Assembly (NCBI GenBank): GCA_039105265.1
Contig: JAPFFF010000004.1
Location: forward strand, 124,001 to 188,000
Source of the DNA: Tritrichomonas musculus
Lineage: Eukaryota; Parabasalia; Tritrichomonadida; Tritrichomonadidae
DNA: 64,000 nt
Direction: 5' to 3'
Shown one piece after another: positions 51,034 through 63,307 of this stretch; positions within the stretch are counted from its first letter, which is position 1, and each line of letters begins with the position of its first letter. The notes under the pieces are model-generated. The model was given only the letters and a program-made list of their open reading frames with translations, was not told the DNA's origin and made no database searches. The translations under genes and the position numbers were made by a program.

Positions 51034-52570
51034 TGATAAAAACTAACGCACGTTTTGATTATCGACTTAAACGTTCGTTTATAAAAAAATAAAAAAAGTT
51101 CTTTCAACAACTTATCGACAAAAGGCTATTTGGAACAATTTTAAAACATGAATTTTTTAAATTAGCTTATAATTTTATCCAATATAATAAATTTGATGAT
51201 AAAGAATGAATTTTTTAATGAAATCATGTGAAATATCTAATATTATTTTGATTCGTATAGCTCAAATTTTGTAATTTTTTCTGTTTTTTAATAAATGAAC
51301 AGTATATTACTCAACTTCATATTAACTTATATTTCCATAAATCATTGAAATATTATATATATTTAATATATATTTCATTTACCATCATTTTAACCGAAAT
51401 TATTCACATTTTAATAAAAATTTCATAAGAAATATTAGTTTTTAAATCAAAATAAATTGTATAGAAAACATATTCAATTTTTTGAATTAAAAATTTCAGA
51501 GTTTTATTTTTCGTGAAAAAAAACTTAAGGAAGAAGGGGCAGCACTCTGCAAATCTCTATAGGATTTTTCTAAAATTATAATATTTATTTTATTAATGGA
51601 CAGATAATTGGTTTTTATTATTTTTAATCTATTCCATATGGCCAATTTTGAAATATTACATATGATCATTTTGAAAAGGACATGTGAGATGAAATTTGTT
51701 TTGAAGAAGAAAAATATGAGCAATTTAACACAAAAAAGATGTATAAAAGAGTCAAAAAAACCCACATACAAATATTTGATGGAATTGTTTATTATTGAAT
51801 AAAAATAAATGGGAATGCAGTTATTTCAAATGCATTTATACAAATCTTTCCGATAAAAATTAACATATTGGAATAATTCAGTTTATTTAGATATTTATTT
51901 ATAATTGCATATATAAATTAAATCTTTTGATTAAAAATAGTAGATATTTGATAGAGAATTCGTAATTTTGTAAAAGGGCAATAGATAAAAGCCGCCGAGT
52001 AAAATAATACCATTATTATTAACGCTTGCTCTATAAATGATAAAAATTCAAGAGATATCTAAGAATCTTATTTTTAATTAATAATAACTAGACAAAAAAA
52101 TGCTATTCTTTGAAAGCAAAACATTGTCGGTATTTTTTTAAAAAAGACTTAGTGGCTCTATTTAAAAATAAAGGCGGAGAACAGTAAAGCTTTGATAGAG
52201 ATAATAATGATTTCATCTAACATGTCATATTCAAAAAAAAAAAATTCTGATATCAGAAATTTTATAAAAATTGAAAACATAAATATACAAAAATTGGCCA
52301 TATGATTTGGAAGAATATTTTGGATATAATATCTTCAATCGATATTACAATATATAAAAAACCTGATATAAAATCGTATAGAAATCTAAGTCACTATCAA
52401 GATGTTAATTTTCTGAAGAAAAAGCAGTTTTTCTCTCAAAAATAAAATAACTAAACATATATATATTCATAAATATTAAATATTTTTTTACGAAATTAGT
52501 ATTATTATTATTAAATATATGTAATAGTATATAAATATAATTATCAACTCTCAAATTCTCGTATTTAATG
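51034..52570. other. AT-rich intergenic stretch, nothing recognised
   Basis: About 1.5 kb. Short frames at 51496-51771 and 51608-51802 overlap each other on opposite strands and look like chance frames. Some G/C-rich words (AAAGCCGCCGAG near 51990, GGCGGAGAACAG near 52170) stand out but form no pattern I can name. Confidence 0.4.
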
Positions 52571-52593
52571 GAAAAGCGGATTTGACACCTGAG

Positions 52594-55345
52594 TGAAACC
52601 CCCTCTCTTAAGGAGGTTTTTAAAAAAATTAAAATATTATTATCTTCTTATTCATTAGATTTTATTTAACTTGTTGTTTTGAATATATTTAATATAACAA
52701 AATATAAATAAATACATATATTACTATGTTCTAATTAAATTATTTTTGAGAATATAAATACATTAAAATTGTTGATTTTTTGAATATAAATTTCTTTGAA
52801 AAAATTATCGTTATTTTTTCTCAAACTAAATGGGTCGCAAATCCAAGCAGCAAAGAAATTTAAAGCAATATCAACATACAAATGATAATGACGAAGAAGT
52901 AGAGGAAGAGGAGGAGGAAGAAGAGGAAGAAACTAGTTACACATCAGAATTTTTAGAAATAATTAAATTCGTTATAGCAATAATTTACTGCGGTTTTCCC
53001 GAAATACTTGCTCAGGAGTTTTCAATTCTCATTGGAAAAAAGCCTCCAAGCTATTATTTTATAGTAACTGCTTTCAATATAATTAGATCTGTTATCAGGA
53101 AACTAGCAAAAAATTCTGCTGCAGCTGAAAAAGCAAAAATACCGCAAAATGCTTCCGTAAGCGTCGATGGTTCATGGGACCATCGACGAAACGGAAAGCT
53201 GTTAATATTCGATGCGATATGCATCCAAACTGGCAAAATAATAGACTTTGAAATACGCATAAAAATCAGTTCAAAAAGAAAAGGAAATAGTTTCATATCG
53301 TCCAAAGCGTTAGAAGGAGAAGCTTTTCAAATTCTGCTTCCTAGATTGAGAAGCAATAATAGTATCCAAGAACTAATAAAAGACGGAGATTTGGTGAATG
53401 AAAGTATTATAGAACAAAGTGGCTGGAGAATTAAAGTTACTCTCGACACAAATCATCTTCTCAAACATTTCGATGAACATTTTCATAAACTCGTTTCACC
53501 AATTGAAAATAAATTCAGAGGAATTTCAAAGAAGATGCTAAAAAAACTAAAGTTTATTCTATATAGCAACACAGATAAATCAACAAAGTTAACTCAAGTT
53601 CAGCAAATGAAACTTTTTATTTTAACTCAACCTTTTTTGAAGTTTGGAAAATCCACAACATTACATAAGTGGAAACACGCTAATGAGGAAGATGCTCGCA
53701 ATTGTCTAGATAAAGTAATCAAACTTTGTTTAGATATAACTTCAAATTTTGATAGATATCATTCCACAAATCTAAATGAATCTTTTCATTACGTGAAGTC
53801 GAAATTCCTTCCAAAAGAATTCAACTTGGGTAACACTTCTGATGTTCGCTTGTATGCAGCAATACTACAATTCAATCAACCAAAGATATGGTTAAGAGAT
53901 TTATATAGATATTTTCATTTAAATGAAGATGATTTAGATTCTTTGGAACAATTAAGACTTCGTGCTAGAAAAAATTTAAAAGAACTCAGAAAAGATGACG
54001 ATTATATTCAAAAAAAAATGAAAGAAGAAGAAGAAGCAAATAAAGAATATCTCCAATTAAAAGAGGACATTAAAGAACATATCCCAATTCATTCCTAAAA
54101 AGATTTTTGAAAAAACATATTTAATTATTCTTTTTGAATTTTTTGAATTTTCTAATTTTTTGCATTATTCAATATTATTTATATGTATATTTATGATTGG
54201 TAATTAAAATCCCTAATTTTATGTTATAAAATTGCAAATTTTTTAAAATTGTTGAATATTATTTCTTCATTTTAAAAAATAAAAATAAAAAGGCTTAAAT
54301 ATTATGCTTAACTGGTGCATGCAAATTATTTCCATTATATATTTTCACTCAAAAATGAAATAAAAAGAAGATAAAAATTTGATTCAATAATTTAAAAGTC
54401 ATGAACAGTTTATTAATAAAATAATTTACTTATGCATTATTTCGGAATGATTTATCGAGCTTTTCTCAGGGAGTGATCGATATTTGGAGAGATAATTTTC
54501 TTTGCCTAAAATTTGTATGAGTAGAAAAAATGATTAAAGATTGAAAAAAAATATATTATCAGCAGTAAAAAACTTAGAGTTTGTCGGAGTCTAAATTTTG
54601 ATTTAAGTCCTATGAAAAAAAATAAAATAATGATTTTTTCAAATTGAAATTTATATAAAGCTTTTACTGATTAAATTGAATGAGCGCTAAAGATATAAAT
54701 AAAGTGTTAACGTTAAAAAACAATAATACCGATATTTGAAAAGTTAAAAGTAAAAAAATATTTCATCGTCTAAAAATCATATGAGTGAAAAATTTGAGAA
54801 AAAAATGAAGGGCGTTATAACGTTAGTATATAAAAACTTAGGGCTTGTCGGAGCCTGATTTTTGATTTAGGTCTCCAAAAAAAAAATAAAATATTAAAAT
54901 TTCGTAATTTGGATTTAATCGATGTTTTGATTCATTGGATCGTAAGTTGATTAAAAATAATGATGAGTTCCTATTTATCAAAAAATCATCTGTCCAATAT
55001 TCGCTGAGATATTAAAGACTGAAAATCCACTTTTTTTTTGGTGAGGTGGGAAAAAAAAAAGATAATTAAAATAAACCTAACAAATCCCCTCAAATTTTGA
55101 AGCGCACGATTAAACTTTTGAAAGAAATCAAATTTCAATCGGAAAGGTCATATTTTTGAATAATAAGGACAAATTATAAAATACAAATTTTTCGTTTCAG
55201 TTTTAATTTTAGTACCTTTTAATTTTATTTTTGATAAATTAATAATATATAATCAAAATATATTTTACAGATAATTCTAAAAATTTATAGTTATCTCAAA
55301 AAACTGCTTTCAATTTGTTCTAAAACCTCCTTAAGGGTGAGAAAA
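52594..55345. mobile_element. Probable DNA transposon carrying a DDE-type transposase; short inverted ends
   Basis: CTTAAGGAGGTTTT at 52607-52620 and its reverse complement AAAACCTCCTTAAG at 55322-55335 bracket the transposase gene at 52830. The 14-base match and the position suggest terminal repeats, with more degraded GTGAGAAAA/GTGAAACC-like flanks. No target duplication is obvious, and the exact ends are uncertain. The 3' half holds a degenerate direct repeat. Confidence 0.5.
52830..54098 (+). CDS. Transposase-like protein, DDE type, superfamily uncertain
   Basis: 422 residues. After an acidic run (13 Glu near residue 27) and a helical segment, a DDE-like core begins with VSVDGSWDHRRNGKLLIFDA (near residue 108) and KDGDL/TLDTNHLLKHFDEHFH (near 190-212), and ends with STNLNESFHYVKSKFLPKE (near 310-330). 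Asp in DGSWDHRRN, Asp in LDTNHLLKHF and Glu in NESFHYVKSKF are candidate catalytic residues. The phrase SWDHRRN followed by a NES-containing helix and PK is found in Mutator- and Kolobok-like transposases. I cannot settle the superfamily. A clean full-length frame makes this copy potentially autonomous. Confidence 0.6.
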   Translation: MGRKSKQQRNLKQYQHTNDNDEEVEEEEEEEEEETSYTSEFLEIIKFVIAIIYCGFPEILAQEFSILIGKKPPSYYFIVTAFNIIRSVIRKLAKNSAAAEKAKIPQNASVSVDGSWDHRRNGKLLIFDAICIQTGKIIDFEIRIKISSKRKGNSFISSKALEGEAFQILLPRLRSNNSIQELIKDGDLVNESIIEQSGWRIKVTLDTNHLLKHFDEHFHKLVSPIENKFRGISKKMLKKLKFILYSNTDKSTKLTQVQQMKLFILTQPFLKFGKSTTLHKWKHANEEDARNCLDKVIKLCLDITSNFDRYHSTNLNESFHYVKSKFLPKEFNLGNTSDVRLYAAILQFNQPKIWLRDLYRYFHLNEDDLDSLEQLRLRARKNLKELRKDDDYIQKKMKEEEEANKEYLQLKEDIKEHIPIHS

Positions 55346-55393
55346 AGTTTATGAATAAATATTTTTTTTTTTGAAAAAAATAGGAAAATATAG
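54099..55393. other. Non-coding 3' part of the DDE transposon
   Basis: AT-rich. Two degenerate direct repeats lie at about 54566-54630 and 54830-54892: AAAAACTTAGAGTTTGTCGG and TAAAAACTTAGGGCTTGTCG, each followed by TTTTGATTTA and an A/T run. Spacing about 265 bases. The inverted end lies at 55322-55335. Confidence 0.45.
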
Positions 55394-56513
55394 TATAATT
55401 TCAGGGATGCTTATCGATAAACCGTTTTATTGGTCATCGGATGATTATCGATAATCCGATAATATCGATAAAAAACCGTCCGATGAATGATGACTATCGA
55501 TAAATACGTTTTTCTAACCGTCCGATAAATGGTCTTATCGAATGATAACCGTCCGATAAATGGTCTCACGATCCGATAAATTGTAAAATTATTTATCGAT
55601 AAATATCGATAAATTTTAAATAGTCCTTCAATTTTTATTGATATTTATCGATAAAATAACTATAATGCATTTTTTATTTATAAACATCGATAAAAAAATA
55701 TAAATCATTACTGATTTGATTGAGCCTCGTGTTAAACATTGATTTTACTAAGTTAAAGCATTAAAAAACAACAAATAATAACAAATAAGAATTTAAAAAT
55801 ATTATTACTATTTTTTCTTTAATTGCATATATTTAAAGTAAAAAGCATTAAATTGATGGATGATAGCAAAAAATATTATGAAGTATTACCAATACAACAT
55901 AATGGAAATATTAAAGTCTTGATTTATTAGCAATTCTATTATTAATCAATGATTAACCTCAAAAAACACTTGTAATAAGCCACAAGTGGCGAAAAATACA
56001 CTTTCTTCAGGTAAATTAATGAATTTCATTGTGTTGACTACTTTTGAATCGAAATACCGAATTTTTTATATTTCATATATCCACCGAAATAACAAGTATA
56101 ATTATTTTTTTTCAACAATAATATTTTATATAAAATATAAATTTATTGGTAACTCACTTTTCTTTAGAAAAAATAAAACTTTCTGATGATAAATATTATA
56201 TAACATCAAGAATTATTTTTATATTTTTTTATTAAAAAACATTATAAACAAAGAAAAAAAACATTATACACTTAAATTTTTAAAATCTGATTGTTGGTTC
56301 TTTCTAAAAAGTTATATTTATCGGTAGTTATCGGATACAAAATTTTAAGGTACAAATCCAGTACGTTAAGAAACCGCAAAATTTTTTGACATATGATAAA
56401 GAAACATGGTTCGTTTCTACTATTAACCTTTTTTTTATTTTTTTTTTTTTATATAACAAAAGGAACTTGGTATTATAATTATTTTTATTTTTATTATTCA
56501 AATAATATTGAAA

Positions 56514-57343
56514 TCATGAAGAAACTTCATTAAAACAAATTTTCGCATTTGAATTAGCATTTGAAAACTGAAATTGTCGTTCGGCACTCATTGTGGATGC
56601 AATTGGAGAATGGATTAAAGGCGAAATGGTATGCACCGGAGATCGACAATACATTTGAGGATTTATTTGCGATAGATCATTTTCATCTTTGTTTATTTTA
56701 CTCTCATTTGAATTAATTGATATTTGAGATTTATCAACTTGGACTTTTGCTAATCTAGGATAATTGCAATTTGAGTTTTGACTCTTAATTTGATTTATAA
56801 TTGCATCTTCAGTAAAAAATGAATCAACCTCCATGCTACAATCTAAAATTTTTAGCTTTCTTATAAAATTATTAATGTTACAATTGTTTTCTTTTTTGAA
56901 ATTGAGCAAATATTTTTGAGATTTCTTATTAAAACGCAAATTTTTTTGGATAATCGTTAACTCAATGTTTTGAATAACTGAATTAACATATTGTGAAAAA
57001 GCATTGATTGTCCCAGACAATTTTTTCAATTCATTACAAATATAATGTGGCATATCAAAAATTTGTTCATCCATAAGTTCATTAATTAAATCTTGAATTT
57101 TTTTTTTTGAATAGAAGATCTTTTCGGAACGGTTGAGGAAATAAAAGAATAATTGATTCTTTGATAGAATTAATACATTTTTATTGAACTTCGTAATTAT
57201 TTTCTAATTTTGATTGCGTATATATCGGCATATAATGTGCAAAAGCCAATCTCGCATTTAAATCATATTTTATGAGATTAATTAATTCATCTTTTTCGAC
57301 ATTTATTCTGATCGAAGCAACTTTTCTTTTATTCGGTATCATA
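56514..57343 (-). pseudogene. Frameshifted gene of unknown family inside the nested element
   Basis: The longest intact part (56514-57074) starts MDEQIFDMPHYICNELKKLS and is 186 codons, polar and Ser/Asn-rich toward the end (SPVHTISPLIHSPIAS). Upstream the same frame is open without an ATG to about 57203 (…QLFFYFLNRSEK, YSKKKIQDLINELMDEQ). An ATG at 57343 in another frame gives MIPNKRKVASIRINVEKDEL and about 50 residues, ending near the place where the second frame takes over. A single frameshift near 57200 would join them into one gene of about 275 codons. No domain recognised, and no DDE pattern seen. Confidence 0.45.
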
Positions 57344-57936
57344 ATAAACTTAGTTATTTAATTTTCACGTTTCATTCAATTAAAAAGAATAATATCTTAT
57401 TAAATAAACATTTATATATTATTTTTTTGATTTATCGAATATATATTTTAATATATAAATTATATTTTTAATAAATTTACTTTTGTAATATATTTTTAAT
57501 TGAGATATATCGAAAAATAATCCTATCGGACATGAAAATTTCCGAATTGAGTTGAATATCTTTTTTAAATTTTAAGAATTTATTTTACACAATTGAGAAT
57601 AAATAAATAAAGTTACTTTCAATATTTGTTTCAAAATTCAGTAAATGTAAGCGTTGAAACTTTTTGTTAAAAACAATAAGATAATTAAAAGAATTTTATT
57701 TTGCCTAAATATATATAATGAAAAAGGATTTATTACTTATATGATATTAAATATAATCATATTTCATTTCTTATATGATATTAAATAATATTTTGATATT
57801 TCAGAATAATAATATGAAAATCTTGATTATTGATCGAACTTTGATATCAAATATAGTATTGTATATAGGATAACTTTGATAAATAGCTTGATTACTGAAA
57901 AGAAAAGTATTTTTACTAATAGAAGATAAAAATATG

Positions 57937-59309
57937 AGTGCTGCAACTCAAAATTTTTAAATTTTTCAAACTGTTTTTTTTGCACAAAAAAAAGTGTTTA
58001 GAACGATTTAACCATTCAGATATATTTATATATATATTTATATATAAATACATTCATGAATTAATTCAAAAAAAAGAAAAAAAATTCAACATGACATTGG
58101 TTCAAATCATATGAATTAAATTGTCTAATATATATTTCACTACAAAATATTTAAACAATTATTAAAAGTAAACATATTTATAAATAATATATATTATAAT
58201 TCAAAAAAGAATGGAATATAAATTTAAATTAAATTTAAAAAATGATAAATTTATGAATTTCTTGAAATTTTTCCCTAAATTTTTTTATAATATTTTTATC
58301 CTTAATTTATTGCATGATGATACAAAATATTTTATAATTAGATAAATAACTGTCTTACTGTTTTTTCAGAACAGTACATTTAGAACAAAAAAGTATTATT
58401 TTTTTTTTATTTTGGAAAAATATTGTTTAGAAAATTAAATTACTATTATATAAATTATTTTTACTAAAAAAATTCAAAAGCATAATGAGTTATTCGACTT
58501 TTTTATTATCGATCATATCATTTGTGAACTGATGTATTCAAAATCATTTAGATAAAATTTTCGATAAAAATTTATAGGAAAGAAGATGAATATAGCAAAT
58601 CTTGAAAATTCAGCATTGTGTGAGTTGCAGCACTCATTTAAATAATATTTTATTATTATTATTATTTAAATGAGTGGAGCATAAATTTACCTAATGATAT
58701 CGATGCTTGCTCAATTCAAGACGAAATTAATCAAATTTCAAATGGAAAACTAAGTTTTGAGCAATTTAAAAGCACTAATACATGGAAATTATCAATATTT
58801 TTAAAGGATAATGCTGATACAATTGTTCCAAATTTATATGGTAATAATTCAAGGAGCAAGAATCATTGATCGATATCATAATTTATAAAATTAAGAATAT
58901 TTTTGGAATTAAAAATGATTATTATTTTATAATTCGTTAAATATTAATATTGGATGTTAAATGAAACCATTTTTTAATATAAAAAGTAATGATACAATAT
59001 ATTATCTTGTTGCCATTTTAAATTTACTGGAAAATATAATTTTTTTCGAATGTATTTAATAAGAAAATTATTTTAAAATAATTTTTTAAAAAAATATATC
59101 TGAATTTAAAAAGATAATTTTATTTTAAATATTATTTCAAATCTATTTGAAAAGTTTAAATTTTAAAAAACATAAATATCTATTTTTTGAAAAGACAAAT
59201 TCATTAATCACTTGATATTTATTTTATTTAAATATAGATAAATATAAAAATAAATTCGTTAAGGATTATTTAGGGCCGATTTTATTTTAGTGTTAGTTGC
59301 AGCACTCAT
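57937..59309. repeat. Three copies of GAGTGCTGCAACT in the nested element
   Basis: GAGTGCTGCAACTCA at about 57937 (plus orientation), TGAGTTGCAGCACTC at about 58621 and AGTTGCAGCACTCATA at about 59295 (both inverted). The first pairs with either of the others as inverted repeats of 13-16 bases. TAAAAA occurs next to both the first and the last. They may be the ends of yet another small element, or paired binding sites. A related GTGCTGCAGCAC occurs at about 62477. Confidence 0.5.
58660..58869 (+). pseudogene. Short protein-like fragment after a palindrome
   Basis: From about 58675 a plus-strand frame reads WSINLPNDIDACSIQDEIN, then SNGKLSFEQFKSTNTWKLSI, then FLKDNADTIVPNLYG, ending with TGA at 58867-58869. 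It has ordinary protein composition but no start codon, and begins right after a palindrome (ACTCATTTAAATAAT mirrored at 58661-58674). Probably a truncated gene remnant. Family unknown. Confidence 0.4.
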
Positions 59310-59622
59310 ATAAAAATTAAATTTTAGAATATTAAAAAAAAATTGGCCTATATTTTGGCAAAAAGTGGAATCTGACATTTTCATGCGTTTAAACAGAATT
59401 CATCGACTTTTTCTGGGGAGGCACTTCTCACAAATAATAAACGGGTACCCTCTCAATATTAAACGTACTGGATTTGTACCTTAATCAGATAAAAAATTTA
59501 TCGATAAAAATTTTCATTTATCGATATTTATCTGTCATCGAAAGTTTATCAGATAATATCGATATTCATTGGACGATCATAACCGTTATCGGATAATATC
59601 GATAAGCAACCCTGTATAATTT

Positions 59623-60358
59623 ATTATTTTAAATATATTTAAATTAAAAAATTTCATTTTCCTTAATGTTTTTTAAAAAGATAATATTTTATGTTATCAG
59701 GTAGTTGAAATTGGGAAATTAATGATTTAAATATACAGTAAACACTTTTTTCTATATAGTTAACAATATTTTGCTATAAAATAGCATTCATAAGACGAAA
59801 AGGATCGGATTTAAAAATTTAAAATTTTACGTAAAAAAATCAATACTCAAATTTTTTTTTCGTAAAATAATCATTTTTGTCTAATTATTTTATGATAATT
59901 GAAATATCCAAAGAAATTTATCATTATTTTTTTAATTTTAGAATGAATTTCCAAACTTAATATGAATAACTAATATTATTATTTTCGTACGGTCTAATAA
60001 TCAAAAAAATCGTTCTGTTACATGATTTTTAAAAATACCATGATGCGGAAGAAACATATAATACAACAGTATATTTGATATTGGATGAGATGAACTCGTT
60101 TTTAATAAGTATTGAAAAAGTTTTAAAAAGTATTGAAAAAGTCAGATTTAAATCGAGTTCATCTCCGCGAAAACGAAAATTCAACATATGGTTTATAATT
60201 AAATTAAGCTTTTTAGAACATGTATTTTAACGTAACAGAAAGCTTTTTTTTTCGCTCACCCTTAAACATCTAAAAATTGTCAGCATCAAAAACACTTTTT
60301 TTTTTTTTTTTAATATCTAAAATTGAGTACTCCTTCCTTAAAAAATATAATTACTTTG
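59623..60358. other. AT-rich stretch between two mobile elements
   Basis: Includes CGAGTTCATCTC/GAGATGAACTCG inverted strings around 60084-60170 with ATTGAAAAAG repeated between them. No gene recognised. Confidence 0.4.
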
Positions 60359-61871
60359 TACGCCATTACACCCCGAGCTAAAGTCTATTTTAAACGGCTC
60401 TTATTACATCAAAATATCATTTATTCAAAAAGCCAAAAAAGAGCATATTTCATGAAAATAAAAACGTTTTTTTTTTTTTTGTTTTTTGGTTAACAAATTT
60501 ATCTTTATATTTATATATATATATTAAAATTTGGTTAACAAAATTAATAAAAAAAACTTAACGTTTTCCAAAAATAACGAGCTGTAATAAGGACCTTTCA
60601 ATTTGTTTTATATGGCTGAAATTTCAATAGTCTCTTGTAATAAGAATTCAATACTCCTGCTTTAAGGAGTATTGAAATTATTTTATTTGTCAAATAATTG
60701 AATACTTTTTGCTTTAAGGTTTGAGTACTTTGCTTTAAGGATTCAATACTTTAAATATATTTTCAGTAGGCCTTATTTTTTTTACATCACAAATACTATA
60801 AACGTCTTTTTAACGTATTTTTTCAAAAAATAACGATTTTTTGATTTGTAGTATCAATAAAACTTTTTGAATACGAATAAATTTTTTTTATTTTATGAAG
60901 AATCAAAAATAATATTATTTAATTTGAAAAACATTTTACTATTTTATCTTTTTATTTTTAAATTATTTAAAACATTTTTAATATAAAAAAATAATTGTAG
61001 ATCAAGATAAAAATAAAAAACTAATATCGAGAAAATAACGTATTTACAATTGTAATTACAATTGTAATTTTTAAACGGACAAGTTGTATACAATTGTAAA
61101 TACAAAAACAAAGGCTTAATTTTCAGAGTATTTTATATAGTATTTTTTACAAAAATATTGGATATATTGCATTATCTTTTTGTCCTCACGACAATTAAAT
61201 TGCACAATATACTTATATATTTAAAATTATATATAAAAACATTTATTATTAATATCAAGATACAAAATAAGACAAATTTCGTTTTAATTCAACCGAACAT
61301 TTTGCTTTAGATAATCATAATATCTATAATTATAATACAGTATTATTATTAATTTCATAAAAAAAATCTTATATATCTATAAATAACCAAAATATTTATA
61401 TATTTATAATAATAAATTTCTTTCAATTTTTAAAGTAATAAAAAAGTTCATTTATTCCTATCATAAAATGGTTTAATATAATATTTTATATTTATTTTGA
61501 TATATATAAATGTTTGAATATTCTAAATAATAAATATATTATTTTTAATCGTTTAAAAACCAAAAAATTAATGTTCTTACATTTTGGGCTTTTTCAATTT
61601 ATGTAATAAGATTTGAGAAATACTGTAATAAGGAAAAAATCTTTGATTTTTCGAACAAAAATTATAAATATATGATAAGTATAAGATTATAAATTTAAAT
61701 AATTTTTTTATTTATATATATATTTGTAATTATACAAGATACTCTTATTTATAATTTTTTTAATTAGGGTCATAAGTTCGTTTGGCAGCTCGTCTTTTTT
61801 TTTAAAAAAAAAAAAATTCTTATTACATTTTTATTTTTGAAAATGTAATAAGCTCGGGGTGTATACGCCAT
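60359..61871. mobile_element. Non-autonomous element (60367-61863) with perfect 8-bp target duplication
   Basis: TACGCCAT occurs exactly on both sides (60359-60366 and 61864-61871). The ends are perfect inverted repeats of 13 bases: TACACCCCGAGCT at 60367-60379 and AGCTCGGGGTGTA at 61851-61863, with further TTATTACA similarity just inside. No coding frame. Internal structure includes TGCTTTAAGG repeats around AATACTCC strings (60645-60745), and TACAATTGTAA-type repeats near 61040-61100. Ends and duplication length are consistent with hAT or another 8-bp-duplicating superfamily. The YARNG rule is not met cleanly (TACAC). Confidence 0.8.
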
Positions 61872-63307
61872 TATTTAATTATTATAATATATTTAATTCC
61901 GTATGATCAAACATTTCGATGGTATTATTAATATTTGAAATTATTTACAATTAAAATCAATAAATAATCTTATAAACATAAACGATACTGTATTATATTT
62001 ATTTTTATGCATCTAAATTGTGCATTTGACTTCTACTTAAAAAATAGAGGAATTCTTTATAGCACATTCAACTTTTTCAGAAGAAAATAATCGTCCATTT
62101 TTTCGAGATTTATTTTACATAGAAAAGATTAAAAGTTCCTTGTATTTTTTATTGATTTCTTAATTTATGCCATTTAGAGACTATGTTAAACGCGAAATAA
62201 TCGAAAATTTTCAAAAATGAGATTATTATTTGATTAATATTTATTCTTAAAAATGGTTGATTTAGATAATCAAATAGCTTAATGGGCTTCCAACATTGAT
62301 ATAATTTAGGATTTAATGGTTAAAATCAGTATTAAATAAGAAAACAAATATTTTTAAATTATTTTAAAAGAAAAAAAAAAGCATGAATAGGGGGTCATGC
62401 TATTTTGTATAAAAATTTTTAATTTTAATTTCTCAAAAAGTTTATTAAGACCATATATACATACAAAAAGTTCTCTGTGCTGCAGCACTGTGCTAAAAAA
62501 TTACACCCTAAAAAATATATCATATATAATTTAGATGATAATTTTCGTTTTCTTTGCTAGTAAGTAACCAAAAGAATGATTAATTGTACTAATTCTTTTT
62601 CGATTGTATGCTCATTAAGAAATGCTTAAAATAAAGACTAAAGTATCGGGAAAAAGTGGTGATCACGATGAAAAGTGGATATCACATCATTTATTCCTTT
62701 GAAAAAATAAAATCATCAACTTTTTGTACGAAATATTTGATCAAATATCAATTTAAAAAACAAAGTGGTTACCATTCAATTTTTTAAATTTTGATGAAAA
62801 TTTTAAAATATTTTAATTATTAGTTTATAAATAGTTATTTATTTATTATTTTTAATATATATATATAACAAGCATTAATAAAATGTATTTATATCAATTG
62901 AATATTTATTTTTTTTAAAAGATATTTTACTTTTTTTAAAAAACTATGAATTTAAAAAAATTATATAACTTCTAACAAAAATGATTAGGTATCATTTTAT
63001 AAATTTATTTCTAAAATTATAATCCTAACAAAAAAAAAACTGCATTTTTAATGCGTTGTATTTATTATTTTAAATAGTAAATTAAAAGATAATTTATTTC
63101 TTTTATCATTGAATAAGATAAGATAAAATAAAATTAAAAACTATAAATTTAATAATTGAAATAAAAAAAAATGGTTACATTCAATTTTTAAAATAAAAAA
63201 GGAGATAAATTTGAATTATTATTCATTTTTTGTTATAAAAGCCGATTAGATTCATTCAATTTATAAATGATTTGTGAAAAAAATTTAGCATTCAAATATC
63301 ATTTCAC
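61872..63307. other. AT-rich stretch upstream of the terminal transposase
   Basis: No gene recognised. Contains GTGCTGCAGCACTG (62477) and GTGGTGATCACGATG/GTGGATATCACATC (62650-62690), which are small palindromes. Could hold the left end of the next element. Confidence 0.4.

Larger units (their letters stand above)
56345..59484. mobile_element. Nested element with perfect 23-bp terminal inverted repeats
   Basis: TTAAGGTACAAATCCAGTAC plus GTT at 56345-56367 is exactly mirrored at 59462-59484. Reading from TAAGG, the ends again fit hAT YARNG. The immediate flanks (CGGATACAAAATTT on the left, TCAGATAAAAAATTT on the right) are similar but not identical, so a decayed duplication cannot be called. 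Inside are a broken minus-strand gene (56514-57343), a short plus-strand fragment (58660-58869) and copies of GAGTGCTGCAACT. The element is about 3.1 kb. It sits within the outer hAT-like element and must have inserted later. Confidence 0.7.
55394..59622. mobile_element. hAT-like element (55402-59614) with perfect 8-bp target duplication, carrying a nested insertion
   Basis: Ends: CAGGGATGCTTATCGATAA at 55402 and, reversed, CAGGGTTGCTTATCGATATT at 59614. TATAATTT flanks both ends exactly (55394-55401 and 59615-59622). CAGGG fits the hAT YARNG terminus and the 8-bp duplication fits the hAT superfamily. Both subterminal regions are packed with ATCGATAA/ATCGGATA-type words (CCGTCCGATAAATGG near 55515-55570; ATCGGATAATATCGATAAGC near 59588-59607). 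Most of the interior, 56345-59484, is a second element with its own terminal repeats. No recognisable transposase gene for the outer element remains. Confidence 0.82.

Noticed and set aside
51496-51802. Two opposing frames of about 60-90 codons.
   Set aside because: They overlap each other, have no domain and consist mainly of A/T-driven codons.
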